64,000 nt of DNA, taken from assembly GCA_964058845.1 (NCBI GenBank), contig CAXKVR010000031.1, forward strand, positions 372,001 to 436,000, read 5' to 3'. This document shows positions 45,270 through 58,675 of the stretch, in pieces. The notes under the pieces were generated by a model, which saw nothing but the letters and a program-made list of their open reading frames with translations, made no database searches and was not told the origin of the DNA. Numbering within the stretch: position 1 is the stretch's first letter; each line of letters starts with the position of its first letter. Made by a program: the position numbers and the translations under genes. This DNA is from Carex sylvatica (lineage: Eukaryota; Streptophyta; Magnoliopsida; Poales; Cyperaceae).

Positions 45270-46584
45270 TACATGTTGTCATTTTAACGCAAATTCAGTT
45301 CCAATTCTCAACTTCCATAGTGACGGATTATAAAATGATTTAGTAGAATTAAAAATAATTTATCGTGCTAAGTAGCAAAGTAATAAAGAAGATAAATTTT
45401 AGAAAAAATATATTTGATTCAACTACTCTCCATGTAATATTAGGAATATTATAACATTAATTGCAACATAGAAAAATGTTCAAACATAAATATTATAGAA
45501 ATCATAAATTACTTAGGCAATGAAAAAGGCTATTAATACTATCTTGGAAATGCAAAGACTATTAAATATTAATACTATCTTGGAAATGCAACTCATTATA
45601 ACATCTTGGAAACACCTTCAAGTGGGTCCCCTCTTCATTAGCAGCAAAACATTTGAACAAATTTTTGGATCAGGATTATCGGTTGAAATGATACAGAAAA
45701 ACATAATACAAATATTATTTTCTATCTATTTGAACATTTAGTAATTAATATTTGTTCAGATGACATTGGGTCATTTTATTTTTCAAAATTATCAGATTTG
45801 GTTGAATTCAGATAGGGTTCTTAAGTTGGACTGGATTCGTTATATATATATTGAGTGAGGCTTTGGTACATTGCGATGCACGGATGGATTCGTACGTCGG
45901 ATTCATATTTTCATAACAGTTTAACATTATTATAATGTGAAAATCTAGTTGGTTCATTACTCTCGATTTCTAAATACATGCACTTTTATATACTTCTGAA
46001 CACATCGTTCAAAAAATATACATAATATATCAAATATTTAAAAATAAAATTAAAGTTCGAGATAGACAAAAAGAAGTTCTATCTTATCATCTTACTAATC
46101 TTCAAGACTTCAACAATATAATTTCATGCCTACGGGTTTCTCTCTCTCTAAGAAAGGAGAAAGTTTAGAGTTTGCAGGGTATAATTATCCATTTAAATTT
46201 TAAGATAATTAAATAAAATACTTAATAATATAAAATGTTAATTTTTAGTGAGATATTGAATATTATATTTTTTTATAGAAAAATTGACTTTTTTGGAAGT
46301 TTTACATGGGCACACTAAAGTATAGATTCTCCTTGTAAATAAAGCCTGCCCAAGTTTAAGTTTCCATACTTGGGCTTAAATGGGCTCGAATGATTGGGCT
46401 TAAATGGGCTCGGATGATGCTCAATAAAAATCCGATCCGCGACGCCACTAAGCCACTAAGCCACTAAGTCGCAGACTCAGCGGGAAGAGGCAGTAGCATG
46501 CCTTCGTTTGGTTTTTGCTTTCGCAGCAGTGACCTTTACCAAAACCTCTCTCCGCATCCATTCCGACTTTCCGAGTAAGCTCCC
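45270..46584. other. GCP6 upstream region
   Basis: AT-rich. 'ttgcgatgcacggatggatt' at about 45872 belongs to the same loose GTGCRTTGCA repeat type as 4954 and 29002. 46440-46584 is the GC-richer presumed GCP6 leader, with a 'gccactaa' triplet repeat at 46443-46467. Confidence 0.4.
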
Positions 46585-49500
46585 ATGGAGATCGACTCAA
46601 ATCTGACCTCTCTTCTTCAAACCCTAACAATGGCGGACCCCTTGACTGCTTCTAGATCCTGGGAATCCATCCCCTCTGAGGGCGGCTTGTTTCGACCCGC
46701 AAACGTCCCCACCAACTCTGGCGATCCGATCCACCAACCATCTTCGGTTACTGTAGGTTTTACAATGCTTTCAGTTATTCTATACAATTATGCTTATCTC
46801 AGATAGATTTACATGTTAATTTTACTCTTTTGTAGGAATCTGCAATGGTTCATCTGGCTTTACATGCCTTGCGGGGTGTGAAGGCATCGTTAGTGGAGCT
46901 TGAAGAAATATCAGATACATTTTGTTCAATTCCAGCTGATAGAACTAATAGAAGCATTCCAAATCTATGGTGCCGCGGCTCAAGTACCAGTGCACTGGGC
47001 CACTTACTCAGATCCATTCACTCAACGGGTTTGAAAGTCTTTTTCCTTCAAGAGTTCATAAATTTCTACCTTTACCCCACCAAAAATGAAAATGAGGGTA
47101 AATCTCCTTTTAGCCTAGTCAACCAGGCATTCACAGTATCGATAAGTAAGCTTCTAGAAGGATACCTCTGTGCATTGAACACCTTGTCAGCATCGGTTGA
47201 GTTGAGGCGATCAAGCAATCAAACTCGTTGTTCTGATATAAGCCTGTTGGAGGTTTATTTGCATACAGAGGAATCGAGGAGATTGGTGGAATCGATTGGA
47301 AATATATGTTTTCCTATGCATTTGGGTCTTGATTTGGCTAGAGAGGATTTGAATACAGAGACTGTCATGGATTTCCATAAATTTTTTAAGGGGGGCGAGC
47401 TTCTTTCTTATTTGTATGTGCAGCTCCGAGTAAGCTATCTTCTTCATTATGTGTAGCTACAACCTTTATTCTATTTTATTTTTACTGAGGACTGCAATTT
47501 TAGCTGGCATAATATTGTATGTATCAGCTTTAGGTTCTCTTTATCTTTCAATAGGTTGTTGGTCATAAAAGATAATATAAAGCATCATACAACTTTGTCT
47601 CAATTTTTATTTTGACAGAAAATAAGTGCAAGGAAAATAGACCGTGGATCAACAAAATTATGCATCTAAACAATTTCTTTCTGTTATACACTATGAGACT
47701 TTAGATGGTCAGGATTCTCCAGAAAGATGTTTTTTGAAGTATTTTGCTAAGAAAACTCAGAGACTGAAGCTGTTTTTTTTTTTTCTCTTTATATTTGTAA
47801 TTTTCTGATGATTTAAATTCTAGGATGCTGATCCTGTGCACTACGGACTCCTGAAATATCTCTTTGTCCGGGCTTTTGAATCATATTGGGAGTTTATTAA
47901 GTCATGGATCTACCAAGCTAATTTAAACGATCCTTATGAGGAGTTTTTTCTAGCTTGGTCAGATGGTGTAGCTGTCTCCAGTTCTTTTCCAGCTTCAGAG
48001 AATGAATTTTCACAATTTGTCAAGGTATCCTTTGATTTCTTAAAATTTTGGCCTCCCTTGTCAAGTTATGATATATGGATGACCATAATATTAGAACATC
48101 ACACACATACATAAAACACCCCTGATAAATGACAAGTATAAATATTACAAGTTTACACATGCGTGTACATGCTGCTCTTCTGTCTTCAAGAGCACATAGC
48201 CTTCCCTCTCATGTTCATCAGTTGCCTACAGAGAACCAGTGAGCACAGAAGCTGTTTGGAAGTGGTTCTCAGTTGTGTGGGTTTGGGTTTCGGTTGGGGG
48301 GGTTGGGGGCGGCATTACAAAAGATGTTTAGTGCCTGTATATCATTTTATCTGTTTCTATAGAAAACATATTCATGATTCAATGAACCTTCCATGTCCTT
48401 GCACTAAAAAAGATCTACCACAAAGTTTGTATCTCAAGTACAATTATAAAGCAGTATTTGTGGGGTTTATTGCTGTAGGCTTCAGTGACACTTATTTTTG
48501 TTGACTTTTGAACTTTTTTTACTTTGTTTTTTCTAATGAAATATAACCACAAAAAATTTCTTAGGAAAGGAGTAATGTACCTCTACCTTGCTTTTTGGGT
48601 GATATTTCTGGGCCAATACTCCGCACTGGTGAACAGCTTCATGTTCTTGTTAAGCTTCTCAGTTTCTGCAACTTCTCCTTTGCTGAAAAAGGGCCAAATT
48701 CAGAGAGTATTCTCCCTTGTTGGCTTAGTGGGACCTACAGTCAGAACTCTTCATTTCTGCTGAATTCACTAATTTTCTCAGAAAAAAGCATTGAGACATT
48801 GGTTTCAAAAAGGGAAGCTTTGTACAAGACCTTGATGGAGAAACTTCAAGACATACAATTAAAATTTGATGTCCGTTTTAAATGGGTAAGACTTTTGTTC
48901 CTTTGTTTAGGTTTTGTGGATATAGTTAAGTATTGGGTTTTAGCACCACACCACTTATGACTGGCATCAGAAAGAAATAAGCTTTTTTGCCATTTTGTTT
49001 AGCTTATGCATTTCTGGGGTTGTATTATTATCTTAGAATGTTCTTTATAATGGTCTGTTATTTAATTTGATCTACTTCATTTTATTTTACAAAAATGGTC
49101 GACTGGTTTCAATACATCATCATTAAATCTAGTCTAAAGACTATGTATTCTAATAAAACTGTGGTTACTAATATTCCCTTTCAGACCAAGCATGGTTCTC
49201 AGCACAGGATTCGAGATGCTCATTATTCAAATTCTGACTCAATGGATATGGAAGCAGTTCTGAATATGTAAATTTCTTTATTATTAAAGGGCATCTACAT
49301 CTGCATTTACTACATTTAATGATCTAGACATAGGCAATTATACTCTTTTGCATAATCTGCCTTTTTTACAGCTAAAATTCCATGATATATAAAGATAGCG
49401 CCTAATATTTCTCACATTTGCATCCTATATCATCTTTTTGGTTTTCTTCAAACTGCACCCTACCTGTATGTTACTGTGATGGAAAAGCAATCTTTTTCCT

Positions 49501-52500
49501 CCTTTTAATGTATACGTTTTCTCTGAAGTCCAATCTAAAGTAAAATCAAACAACCAGGGCCTACATTGCATTCAAAGTAACCAAGTGCTAGTCGGATACC
49601 AATTTGTTTCTGTCAAGATGACAAAACCATGGGCAATCTAGTCATTTTCCTTTACTTTTGGCCTTCAATATTGGGTGCTATTTGCAGATAACCAAAAAGC
49701 TGTAAAGTGTTTGTTGTAAATTTGATATGTTCTTTGTGGAATTAAAGGTGAATGTTTTTATTCTTTTGGCAAAAAGAAACCCTAGAAAATAGCCTCTCAT
49801 AATTGTGAGTTCCAGAACTATCATACTATAAGGGTTTTGGCAGAACTTGCTGTTTTTTTTTGAAGGGGCTGACTTGACACCTCTAAAAATCTAATGGTAA
49901 CAAAAGGAGTGATACCATATAATAGCAACAAAGCATAAAACTTAACTCGCAGATTATAGAAGTATCAAGAATACCTTTTTCACCTTTGGCCTTTGCCCAT
50001 CTTGTTGAAAAAATTGCCTATTCATCCATCCTTCCTCATTTTTGCTTTATTTTGGAAGACAACCCTCACTTTTTTTTTATTAGACGAGGAAGAACGGATG
50101 GGTAGCTTAGCTACTTCTCTGCAGGAGGGATCCTAACAATGTAGTTGCTATATCTCGTATTATAGTGGTATGCTAGATATATCTTGTTTTTGAGTGATAT
50201 AGGTGATATTGTGAGATTTTGCCTTAATACAAGTAAAATTTCTTCCTTTAAAAATGTGAAACGTATCGCACAGTGCAATTGCTTTTCTTTTTCTCCGTAT
50301 ATTTTAACCAGCTATTAAAATTTTGTAAAATATTTTGTACTGTAAAGTGTAATCCTTGAGGTGGCACTAACTTCCCCTTATTGATTTATATATTTTTTAC
50401 TTCATTGTAATAAAAGTTCATCCCAAAAGTCATGTAGGTGCAGAAAATAATGATGCTACTTACACATCTGATGAATCGTTGAATGGAGAAAAACTTGAGA
50501 AAGCCTCCATGTTTTCTTCGTTGTATGATTCTGATGAAGAAGAAGAAGAACTTGCTGCTCTTGATGTCTCCATTTCATCTCCAAAGTGCGCAAATGCTTA
50601 TGAAAGGCTTTTCTCTTCACAAATATCTTCAAACTTGGACGATCAAGCTGTACATGTTAACGATTTTATCCAAGAAAATAGGGAGCATGAAGAGCTGCAT
50701 CATGAGATTGGTGCAATTAGTGACTCTCTGATAGAGAATGAACAAAATTTTAGTTGCTGGCCACTTGGATCGCTTCTGAAAAACCCTTTTGTTTCTAATA
50801 GGATTTGTTTAGTACTAGAAGAAGTGCAATCAATTGTGGATAAAAATGAGCCAATTTTAAGCGAAGGTTTTGAACCATTTCTAGTCATAGATGGGTTACA
50901 TGGAGTCCAATCCGAGGGCAAATCAAGTTTTACGGGTAGAAACTATAACCTAGGTGCTAACCCTATTCTAACAAAAGCCATATGGCCTCGTAATGATGCA
51001 TCTGGAGATGAAAAGTGCATAAGAAAACAAGGATTCCTTGGTTCTTTCTTTGACTTTTCTTCCGTGATAACTCCATCTGGCAACTTTTCTGGAAAGTTCT
51101 CCAGTGACACAGATAGTTCTTTAGTGGAAAAAACTTTGGCTGTAACATATCCTACTGAGGCGAAGCACCTTCTCAAAGCTAATGTGAGAAGTTGTACTAA
51201 AACAGAGCTTAATTCATGGCCATCAAGAGAAGTACAAATGAAAGAGAGTGCCAGGCTTGATGTGTCTGGTGGGGCCCAGTGGACAGGATCGTTGGGTTAT
51301 TCGAGTAAAGATGTAGAACGTACTGACGATGGCGATTGCTGGTATGGTTCAGATCCTGCATGTGAGATGCCACTTGATTTAGTTATGTATAAATGCATCG
51401 TGCAAGAAGTTTTGCTTCAGTATCCTTTAAATTTGGAATAACTTATATATATAAATCTGCAAAAGGATCATAATATAATTTGTATCTTGCACAAGGAGAT
51501 ATATCTGATATGTGCTCTGAAACATGAAATGTCTTGTGTCCCTCTTCTAATTTAATTAGAAGTTCAAAATTATGTCTCGTTCATTATTTATATAAAGACA
51601 AGGAAGCTGGTGGGGCATGTTTTCCAATAATTGGGAAGAGTAGACATAGAGGACACTTTCATGTTTTTAAGGTTATGCCTAAATTTTTGCATATGGTTAT
51701 ATGATATTCTCATTTTGTAGGGCGCAAGTTATATTTGAACACTTTGCAGGGTTATATAAAATAACCACTTTAGGGTATTATGGCCTTTTTTTTTTCTTTC
51801 CCCTTTCCCCTTCCGTAACTGTTCTTAAATGCCACAAGTCTAGCTGTTGCTGGTACAATACAGGAGAATAAACACGACTACATTTTAGAGTTCTTTATTT
51901 GCCAAATTTTATTCCTTTATTTATACTATAGCTTGAGCTGAAAATGCATAGAAGGCTTTACAGATTTAGTTGGCCAAAACTTGTTATATTTTTGAACTTC
52001 TCCTTAATCCAGAATAGATACAAGTATGTTAGCAGTTTTACCATAAAATTGCTAAAGGAGGGGTTTGATCTGGGTGACCATTTCCTGGCACTCAGGCGCT
52101 ACCATTTTATGGAAACAGCTGATTGGGCTGATAATTTAGTTGCTTCTCTTTTTAATCAGGTTTTTTTTCTCATATAATTTATTGTAAACCTTGGGAATTG
52201 TCACTACCATAGAATCTGGTTTCATCACAGGATTGTGGCTGTCATATAATTTAATATGTAAAAACTAGCCACAGTGATTCCATGAGCAAGTGAAAAAACT
52301 AATGAACCCGAGAAAAAAAAAAATCAGAACTTAGAATCTTTGATGAAACTGTTTCAACATCAGTATGTTTGAAGTCTGAATCCATCTCTACTCACATTCA
52401 TTTTTTTTTATTGTAGAGATGGTCTAATATACAAGTTGAGCGGAATATAGCAGAGGTGCAAGGGCTACTTGACTTAGCTTTGAAGAGATCTTCATGTGAA

Positions 52501-55500
52501 TCAGATCCATACAGGGAGAGGCTTTTTGTATACTTTAAAGAAGAAGATAAAGTTTCCTTCTCAGGATTTGCATCTGGTATTACCCTGTTCTTTCGGGTTG
52601 TTATTTGTTATTTTATTTTTACAGAATCAATTTCACGTATGACCCTACATGAACAAAGTGCTTAGATCCGACAAAAATGTGATTCTTTTGGATCAGGGCA
52701 GGCTTTTGTTGGGTCCAATAGTTTGGTTCAGGCTTGTATTGTTTTTATATGGGCCAGTTGGGCCCGATCAATTTACTTTGGTTTGGGTTTTGGTCTTTAC
52801 CTTTTCAAACTTCTCGGGATAGGTTTCCTTTCGGTCCTATTCCGTCCACTTTTTTCACATCTATTTGGGGCATGTCTATAATTGAATTATTATGAGCATT
52901 TGCCTGCAGTTGCAAGCATTGTTGGGTTGTATCCCCATAAATATTTCCTTTGATAACCACTTTGATGTACATAATTCAATTTTGTACAAAAAAAGTTTTT
53001 ACAAATAGGACATTTGGTTGGTGCAAATGCATTAGAAAAATTGCATGGGCTATCAGGAAACATGCATGAATTATATCTCTGATTTAGATTTGAGTAAACA
53101 TTTTAGCAACCTTTTTAACTGGCAGGTCTTCACATATTTGACTGTGTAATGCTGGGATTTAGGGTGGATTGGCCTGTTACTATTGTTATTACTCAGGAGG
53201 CTTTGAAAATATATGCTGATATATTTGGTTATCTGAGCCAAATCAGATTCTCTTTATATTCATTGACTCAGACATGGCGTTCTTTGAAGGTGCGCTTCTT
53301 CTCCTCCAATTTTTTAACATGTTATTTTTGAAATTAAAATAAAAATAAAACACCCACTGCTTCGTCCTCTTGACAGGAGAGGAGCCTGCGCTTTTTGTGT
53401 ATTTGTAAAAAAAAAAAAAAACACCATTTACTCTTGAGTGCAGTGCTTTTTATGAATTATGGGAAAGGGTTGTCTTTTCTTTATAATAACACGTAGGAGA
53501 ATATGTTAGGTGCGGGCGTTATCTGCATGTGCTGATAGATATTTAGGTGCCTTTTGCGAAATTATTATTATAGTACCTTATCTTTCCCTTTTAAAGTCCT
53601 TTTTGTTAACCTTTTGCTCAATTTTTTTCTTATCAATTATCAGTGGAAGCAAAATACCAAAGCAAAATACCAACTAATCAAGATCAATTTCATGGGACAT
53701 GTTGATAAATTGAAATATCAACTAACCAAAATCAAATTCCATTAGTGTACACCTTTTGGATCAGACCAAGTAAGAACAGATAGTCAAGGTTACTTTCTGT
53801 TGTTGTTGCCTTGTTGGTACTGAAAAAACCCTTAAAGGTTACTTCAATAATAGAATTTTGATATTTTTTTAGGATGATTTGATTTCTTCATGTAGTAATG
53901 ATCAGTCCTTCTCTTATAGGATCTCGATAAAGATAATAGGAGTCGCAGTGCGATGAAAGAGTTAAATTCCTTTCTCAGAGTTAGGTATACTGTTTGTTTA
54001 TCTTTGCTAATTGGTTATTCAAATTTATGTTATTAAAGATGTTTACATTTTTATTTTGTACGAGCATATTTTCAATTGGAACCAATAGGTGGTATTCAGT
54101 GAGTGAAGCAAATCATTATTTCTGAAGTTTTCATCTGGAGTATTCGTTTATGATTTATTTTTTATATTATGATTTTTGTTTTAGGCAAAAAATAAGCCAC
54201 TTTGTGTCAACACTACAACAATATGTGCATTCTCATTTGTCAGATGTATCATGGTGCCGTTTTCAGCATTCCCTCAAGCACCAGGTTTCAGTTTCATTAT
54301 AATAGCATTGCTTTGACTTTATATATTCCTTTATTAATTGAGTGTTGGTTTTCAGGCAAAAGACATGCTGGACTTGGGATCTATGCACATGTCATATCTC
54401 CGAGAAGCAGTGCACATGTCAGTTTCTTTCAGTTATTGATTTTACAATCGTTTACAACCTAATCATACCACACCACTGAGGGTCTGCATGATGGTGCTTG
54501 TGTTTGAAAAATGTTCCCGAGTACCTTTTTTCCTTTTCACCTTGTTTGTCCTGAATATTTGGCAATATAACTTGCATTATGGATCATTAAAAGGCTTACT
54601 ATATTTTAACAAAAATTACAAAAATTATTATTACCTTCAAGAGAGAGACTGTGCAAAGAAGATATGGTAAAAAGAGGTACATTTGATAGAAACTCTATCT
54701 CAGTCGGTTGAGTGTGATGCACAGCACTGGCATCAAAAAGCCAAAAGGGAGAAATTACGAGAAGTAGATATGCAAAATCATTTATTTAAATGCAGCATCA
54801 TGAATTGTGATATACTTTTTGTTTCAGATGCTTCTTGTCGGTTGAGACAAAACCTGTAGCTTCTATCATCAGAAACATTTTGCAGTGTGCAATTGACTTG
54901 AGGTCATGTTTTACTAGAGCGGGCTCCAGTTCAGATACACTTACCTTGCATTCCCTTGTAAATTTCCCAGAGGTAAGTATCTTTCCCTGGATATCACTAC
55001 CTCACTGGTACAGGCTGGTATCAACCTATTGGATGCTTAAGCCTCTGTGTGTGTGTGTGTGTGTGAAGTTTTGGTAAAACTAGTCAAAATTGCCAAGTTC
55101 AGTCGGTACAATTTTGACCCAAGTTGACATGCTGAAAATGTTTGGAAGTTAATCACTCAAAACCCCACCAAGCGGTGCCAATTAGACATCCAACCCTAAT
55201 CCTGATTCTGAATTACCTGAAATCAAGATGACCCATCAAGATTTGAGAAGTTCAAAAGAGTCTCGATCTTCTGTTCATATGAAAAGTCAAGCTGACCCGA
55301 CCCATTCCAAGATGACTTGAAACTCGTGTCAATCTGAAACCAGATGACCCAAAATCTTATCCGAGAAGACCCAAAACCTAAAAATAATCTGAAGCCGGAC
55401 AACCGAAAGCCCAACCTACCTGAATCCAGGCATTCTGAAACTTGAAATTATACAAAGCCAGAGACTTGAAATCCGACCCAGGACGATCCGAAACCTGGAA

Positions 55501-56313
55501 ATAATGTGAAGCCGGACAACCTGAAACCCAGCCTGACTTGACTCGCTCAACTGCTGCTTCTCTCACTTTACTGACCTTGAGGCCTATCTGATCCGAGGAT
55601 AATGTAACTGTTGGCAAATCAAAAAAAATTTATGATCACCAAAATTGACCCAAAATACTCACTGAAACAGATCTGAGAATAGAGTGCTATTTCTCCGGCC
55701 GAATGGATCAAGATCTGAAATTCAGGGATTTAAGTTCAGATGTTTATATTGCTTCGGTATCTTATTGGCAGTGGAAATTATGTCAACCTCAGTCAGTTAT
55801 ATAATTTGCTTAATATTTTTTTCTGAAAATACAAGAAGGGTGCGTAATAGCAAATATAATACAGGGTGCGAGCTAGCTTCCTAGCGAAGTACTCAAGTGC
55901 TGTGGGGTACTGGGCTATACCAACCAATCTAATGGAATAGGTGTTGTTATATATGCTTGAAATTGTGGTGATGTTTCAGTTTCCGAAGGAACTAAAAGTA
56001 TGGTGAAATTGGATTCTGGTTGATGTTGACCCGAATACAAAAATGACCTACCGTCTTTACATCTGTATTTCAATATATTTTGTTGCCTTTTGGCTTTATA
56101 ACCATATCAAAGGCTTTTTTTCTCTAAAATTTTTGCAACCTGTATTCCTAAATTATGCAGGTCTCTGCTATTAATAAGAGATTTGAAAGCCACTTGAAAG
56201 ATCTACACCTCTTGTACATTAATTCACCAAAGCATGGGGAGCTAAGTCTCTGGCGATTCTGGGGCTATTTGAACTACAACAACTATTATTCGTTTGCGGC
56301 GTTCCCATTTTGA
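46585..56313 (+). CDS. GCP6: Gamma-tubulin complex component 6 (GCP6)-like
   Basis: GCP6 is a subunit of the gamma-tubulin ring complex that nucleates microtubules. Exons: 46585-46752, 46836-47429, 47824-48024, 48565-48885, 49185-49267, 50430(or 50438)-51419, 52018-52159, 52417-52576, 53126-53289, 53920-53984, 54185-54284, 54356-54417, 54828-54972, 56161-56313. About 1115 residues, slightly shorter than the Arabidopsis protein as I remember it. The N-terminus (SNLTSLLQTL...SRSWESIPSEGG) is typical of plant GCP6. The GCP-N (grip1) region spans exons 2-4. A long acidic variable insert sits in exon 6. The grip2/C-terminal region has YHFMETADWADNLVASLFNQ, GFRVDWPVTIVI and the conserved end KHGELSLWRFWGYLNFN-like block. 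The exon 5/6 junction is the one uncertain boundary: the good acceptor at 50438 is out of phase, and the in-phase one at 50430 is weak, so a small exon may be missed. Confidence 0.85.
55047..55065. repeat. (GT)n microsatellite in a GCP6 intron
   Basis: About nine GT units. Confidence 0.9.
55340..55560. repeat. Duplicated ~120-bp segment in GCP6 intron 13
   Basis: 'aaacctaaaaataatctgaa' then 'gccggacaaccgaaagccca' at 55374 recurs as 'aaacctggaaataatgtgaa' then 'gccggacaacctgaaaccca' at 55492, in the same orientation. The area is rich in 'gaaaccc', 'tgacccg' and 'ccgaaa' words from about 55230. It is probably part of an unrecognised transposon. Confidence 0.6.
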
Positions 56314-56899
56314 TGTGGTTGTATGGTTATTAAAGAGTTGCAAAGGAGGGCTCTTGATTCTGTACCATATGGTAGAACATTGTGACAGCGTTTTGGCATG
56401 GCAAACATGTCTCTTGTGCCAAGCTTGTATAGTTGGTTTTATGTTAGAGCGGTACTTGTTATTTATTTGTATATGATTGTTTGCGTTCATTTAAACTTAA
56501 CATTATTACTCAGAGGGAGGAGTGTTGTAGTTTTGTACGGAGCACATCCTTAGATTATTAGTTCTTGGGACATTGATTGGTGATGACAAAGATGATTGTA
56601 TAGTTGGTTTTATGTTTCCTTGCGAACTTTTTCGAGCATTATGCTTAATTACGAAATTTTGAATCTTCAGAACAAAGCTCATTGTAGAGATTTTCACCGG
56701 TTCATTCAAATTTATTGGGTAGGCACGATTCAAATTAACATTTTTTTTTTTCTTTTGGGTTGAGCGAATGTATTATGGATCTCAACTTCTCAAGGAACAT
56801 GTATGTATCCATATCTCTCAAGTCTTAACATTTACGTTCTGCCTATATAAAAAGTTGTTTAATGAATTCAAATTTTTATGATTTTGCTGTTTCTTTCAG

Positions 56900-57104
56900 A
56901 AGCTAGGAATATTTCCTAGTTCTATAGAATCCCGGACAGAAGAATTGCTGCGTCGGTGCGGTATGATTAGGTAATGAAATTCATGAAGTTAACCTTTCAA
57001 CAAAAAATTCATAAAATTATCTTTATTTCTTTCTGTGCAGAATGAACAGTCGTTGCGCTGTCGCTTTAACACCTGATGGCTCCGCAGTTAATCACACTAG
57101 TTAG
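56900..57104 (+). other. Possible spliced exon pair downstream of GCP6
   Basis: 'ttctttcag' (56900) precedes an open segment ending ATTAG|GTAATG (56970), and 'tttctgtgcag' (57041) precedes a second segment. Joined, they read KLGIFPSSIESRTEELLRRC, GMIRMNSRC and AVALTPDGSAVNHTS before TAG. No homology was recognised. They could be 3' UTR exons, an alternative GCP6 terminus or chance. Confidence 0.3.
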
Positions 57105-57950
57105 AAGCGTTTGATCGGCATTTCCTAAAGCAGCAAATGAAATCCACTAAAAGGAAAAAAAAAAAATGTCTTTAATTTTTTTTGTGCCAAATGAACGGCG
57201 GTGTGTACAGGGGTGGAGGCATTAACAGAAAATGGGTCAATTCATCCTCATTTTTTTTTTAATTTAGATATAATTTTTTATATAATTTATAGTGAAATGG
57301 CTTGATATTGTAAAATTGATCTTCATTTTTCATAAAAAAAAAATTTATATGATTGATCCCTATATATATTTTATTTTTATAGTTTCAAAGTTTGACTCTG
57401 TTCTTGATTTAGTGACAAAGGCACATGGTCTCTATGTGAAAGGTGGTTCAAAATTCGAATAGGAAAAATTCTTTGTTGTGATAATAAAGATATTAAATAT
57501 TTGGGTGGCTTGACCTCCAACTTTTACTCAAAAAAAAATTTGACTCTGTCCCTAAATGTGTATGATGGTTGATACAAATTTAATCACACTAGGCACCTAT
57601 CTTATGCAACTGGACGGGGAGATTTTATTGAATTTCAAAAGGAATCAATATTAGATTTATTAGAACCAATTTCTAGGCACTTATGTTATGCAAATTTCTA
57701 AACTCTATATAAAATTAATTTTTAAAATTTCTACTCTATATAAAATTAATTTTTAAATATATCCTAGGTACTTATGTTATGCAAAGAGAGTTATTAGAAC
57801 CAATTTCTATTCTACGAAAGTAATAGAATAAGAAAATCAATATTTTTTAAAAGATAAAATTAATTAATTTATTGATACTTTTTCACTCATCCATTATTTA
57901 CTATTTTATCTTCACCAAATACAACTAAAATAATACAAAAAGAGTAGAAG
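57105..57950. other. AT-rich intergenic, no gene seen
   Basis: Duplicated phrases 'cacttatgttatgcaa' and 'ctctatataaaattaatttt' occur at 57676-57785, a short local tandem duplication. Confidence 0.45.
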
Positions 57951-57956
57951 TGTTCC

Positions 57957-58352
57957 TGAGTTCACCGATTTTCTTTGTGAACTCAATTCTAAAATTTATT
58001 GGATTGACTTGAAACGATAAATCTCAACTCTAAAATTTATCAAATTGACTTCAAACGATGAATCCAAATCGTTAAAATATTTTTATCTTACGAGTGATGT
58101 ATCTTCATGTGAAAATTTTAAAATTTTAAATTAATTTTATATAAAGTCAAGTAGTCGAATGGCGTCCAAAAAATAAATGTATTATAATTAATTTATAAAC
58201 CTTCTAATTTTGACCACTTGACTTTATATTAATTTAATTAGAATTTTAAAAATTTTACACCACTTATAAGAAAAAAAGATTTTAACAGTTTAAATTAATC
58301 ATTTAAAATAATTTAATAGATTTTAAAATTGAGTTCACGCTGATGAACTTGG
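57957..58352. mobile_element. Long palindromic MITE, GTTCACC ends
   Basis: The left end GAGTTCACCGATTTTCTTTG then 'tgaactcaattctaaaattt' mirrors the right end 'aaattgagttcacgctgatg' then 'aactt'. The interior has 'ccaaatcgttaaaatatttt', 'cgagtgatgtatcttcatgt' and 'aaagtcaagtagtcgaatgg', and matches the interior of the MITE at 19459 in order. The target duplication was not resolved. Confidence 0.65.
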
Positions 58353-58416
58353 GCTCCCACATCACAAGCCGGACCCAATGCCAGTAACAATGGTCGTAAA
58401 AACTGGAGATAGATAG

Positions 58417-58632
58417 AATGCGTATCCTCTGCATTAACTCAAAAATGAATCTTTTGAGTTAATGAATCTCAACCGTTTGATTTTAAACGGAGTCAATCTG
58501 ACACTGCTTAAGATATATGGGCCCTTTAATATTAGTGCAGATTTTATCTGTACACACCTTAAAACTGATCAGATGGTTAGGATTCATTAACTCAAAAGAT
58601 TCCCTTTTGAGTTAATGCAGAGGATACGAATT
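58417..58632. mobile_element. Palindromic MITE, TTAACTCAAAAG type (copy D)
   Basis: Left end GAATGCGTATCCTCTGCATT and right end the complement of GAATTCGTATCCTCTGCATT, with both double arms intact and core 'gggccctttaatattagtgc'. It is the best-preserved copy and the closest to copy B in the LBD intron. Confidence 0.85.
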
Positions 58633-58675
58633 CAGATAAACTGGGTACAAGAAAAGTCTTTTACAGTCTTCAAGG

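Noticed and set aside
46585..46640. Second ATG (MADPLT) as the GCP6 start
   Set aside because: The upstream SNLTSLLQTL segment matches the GCP6 N-terminus, so the first ATG is preferred.
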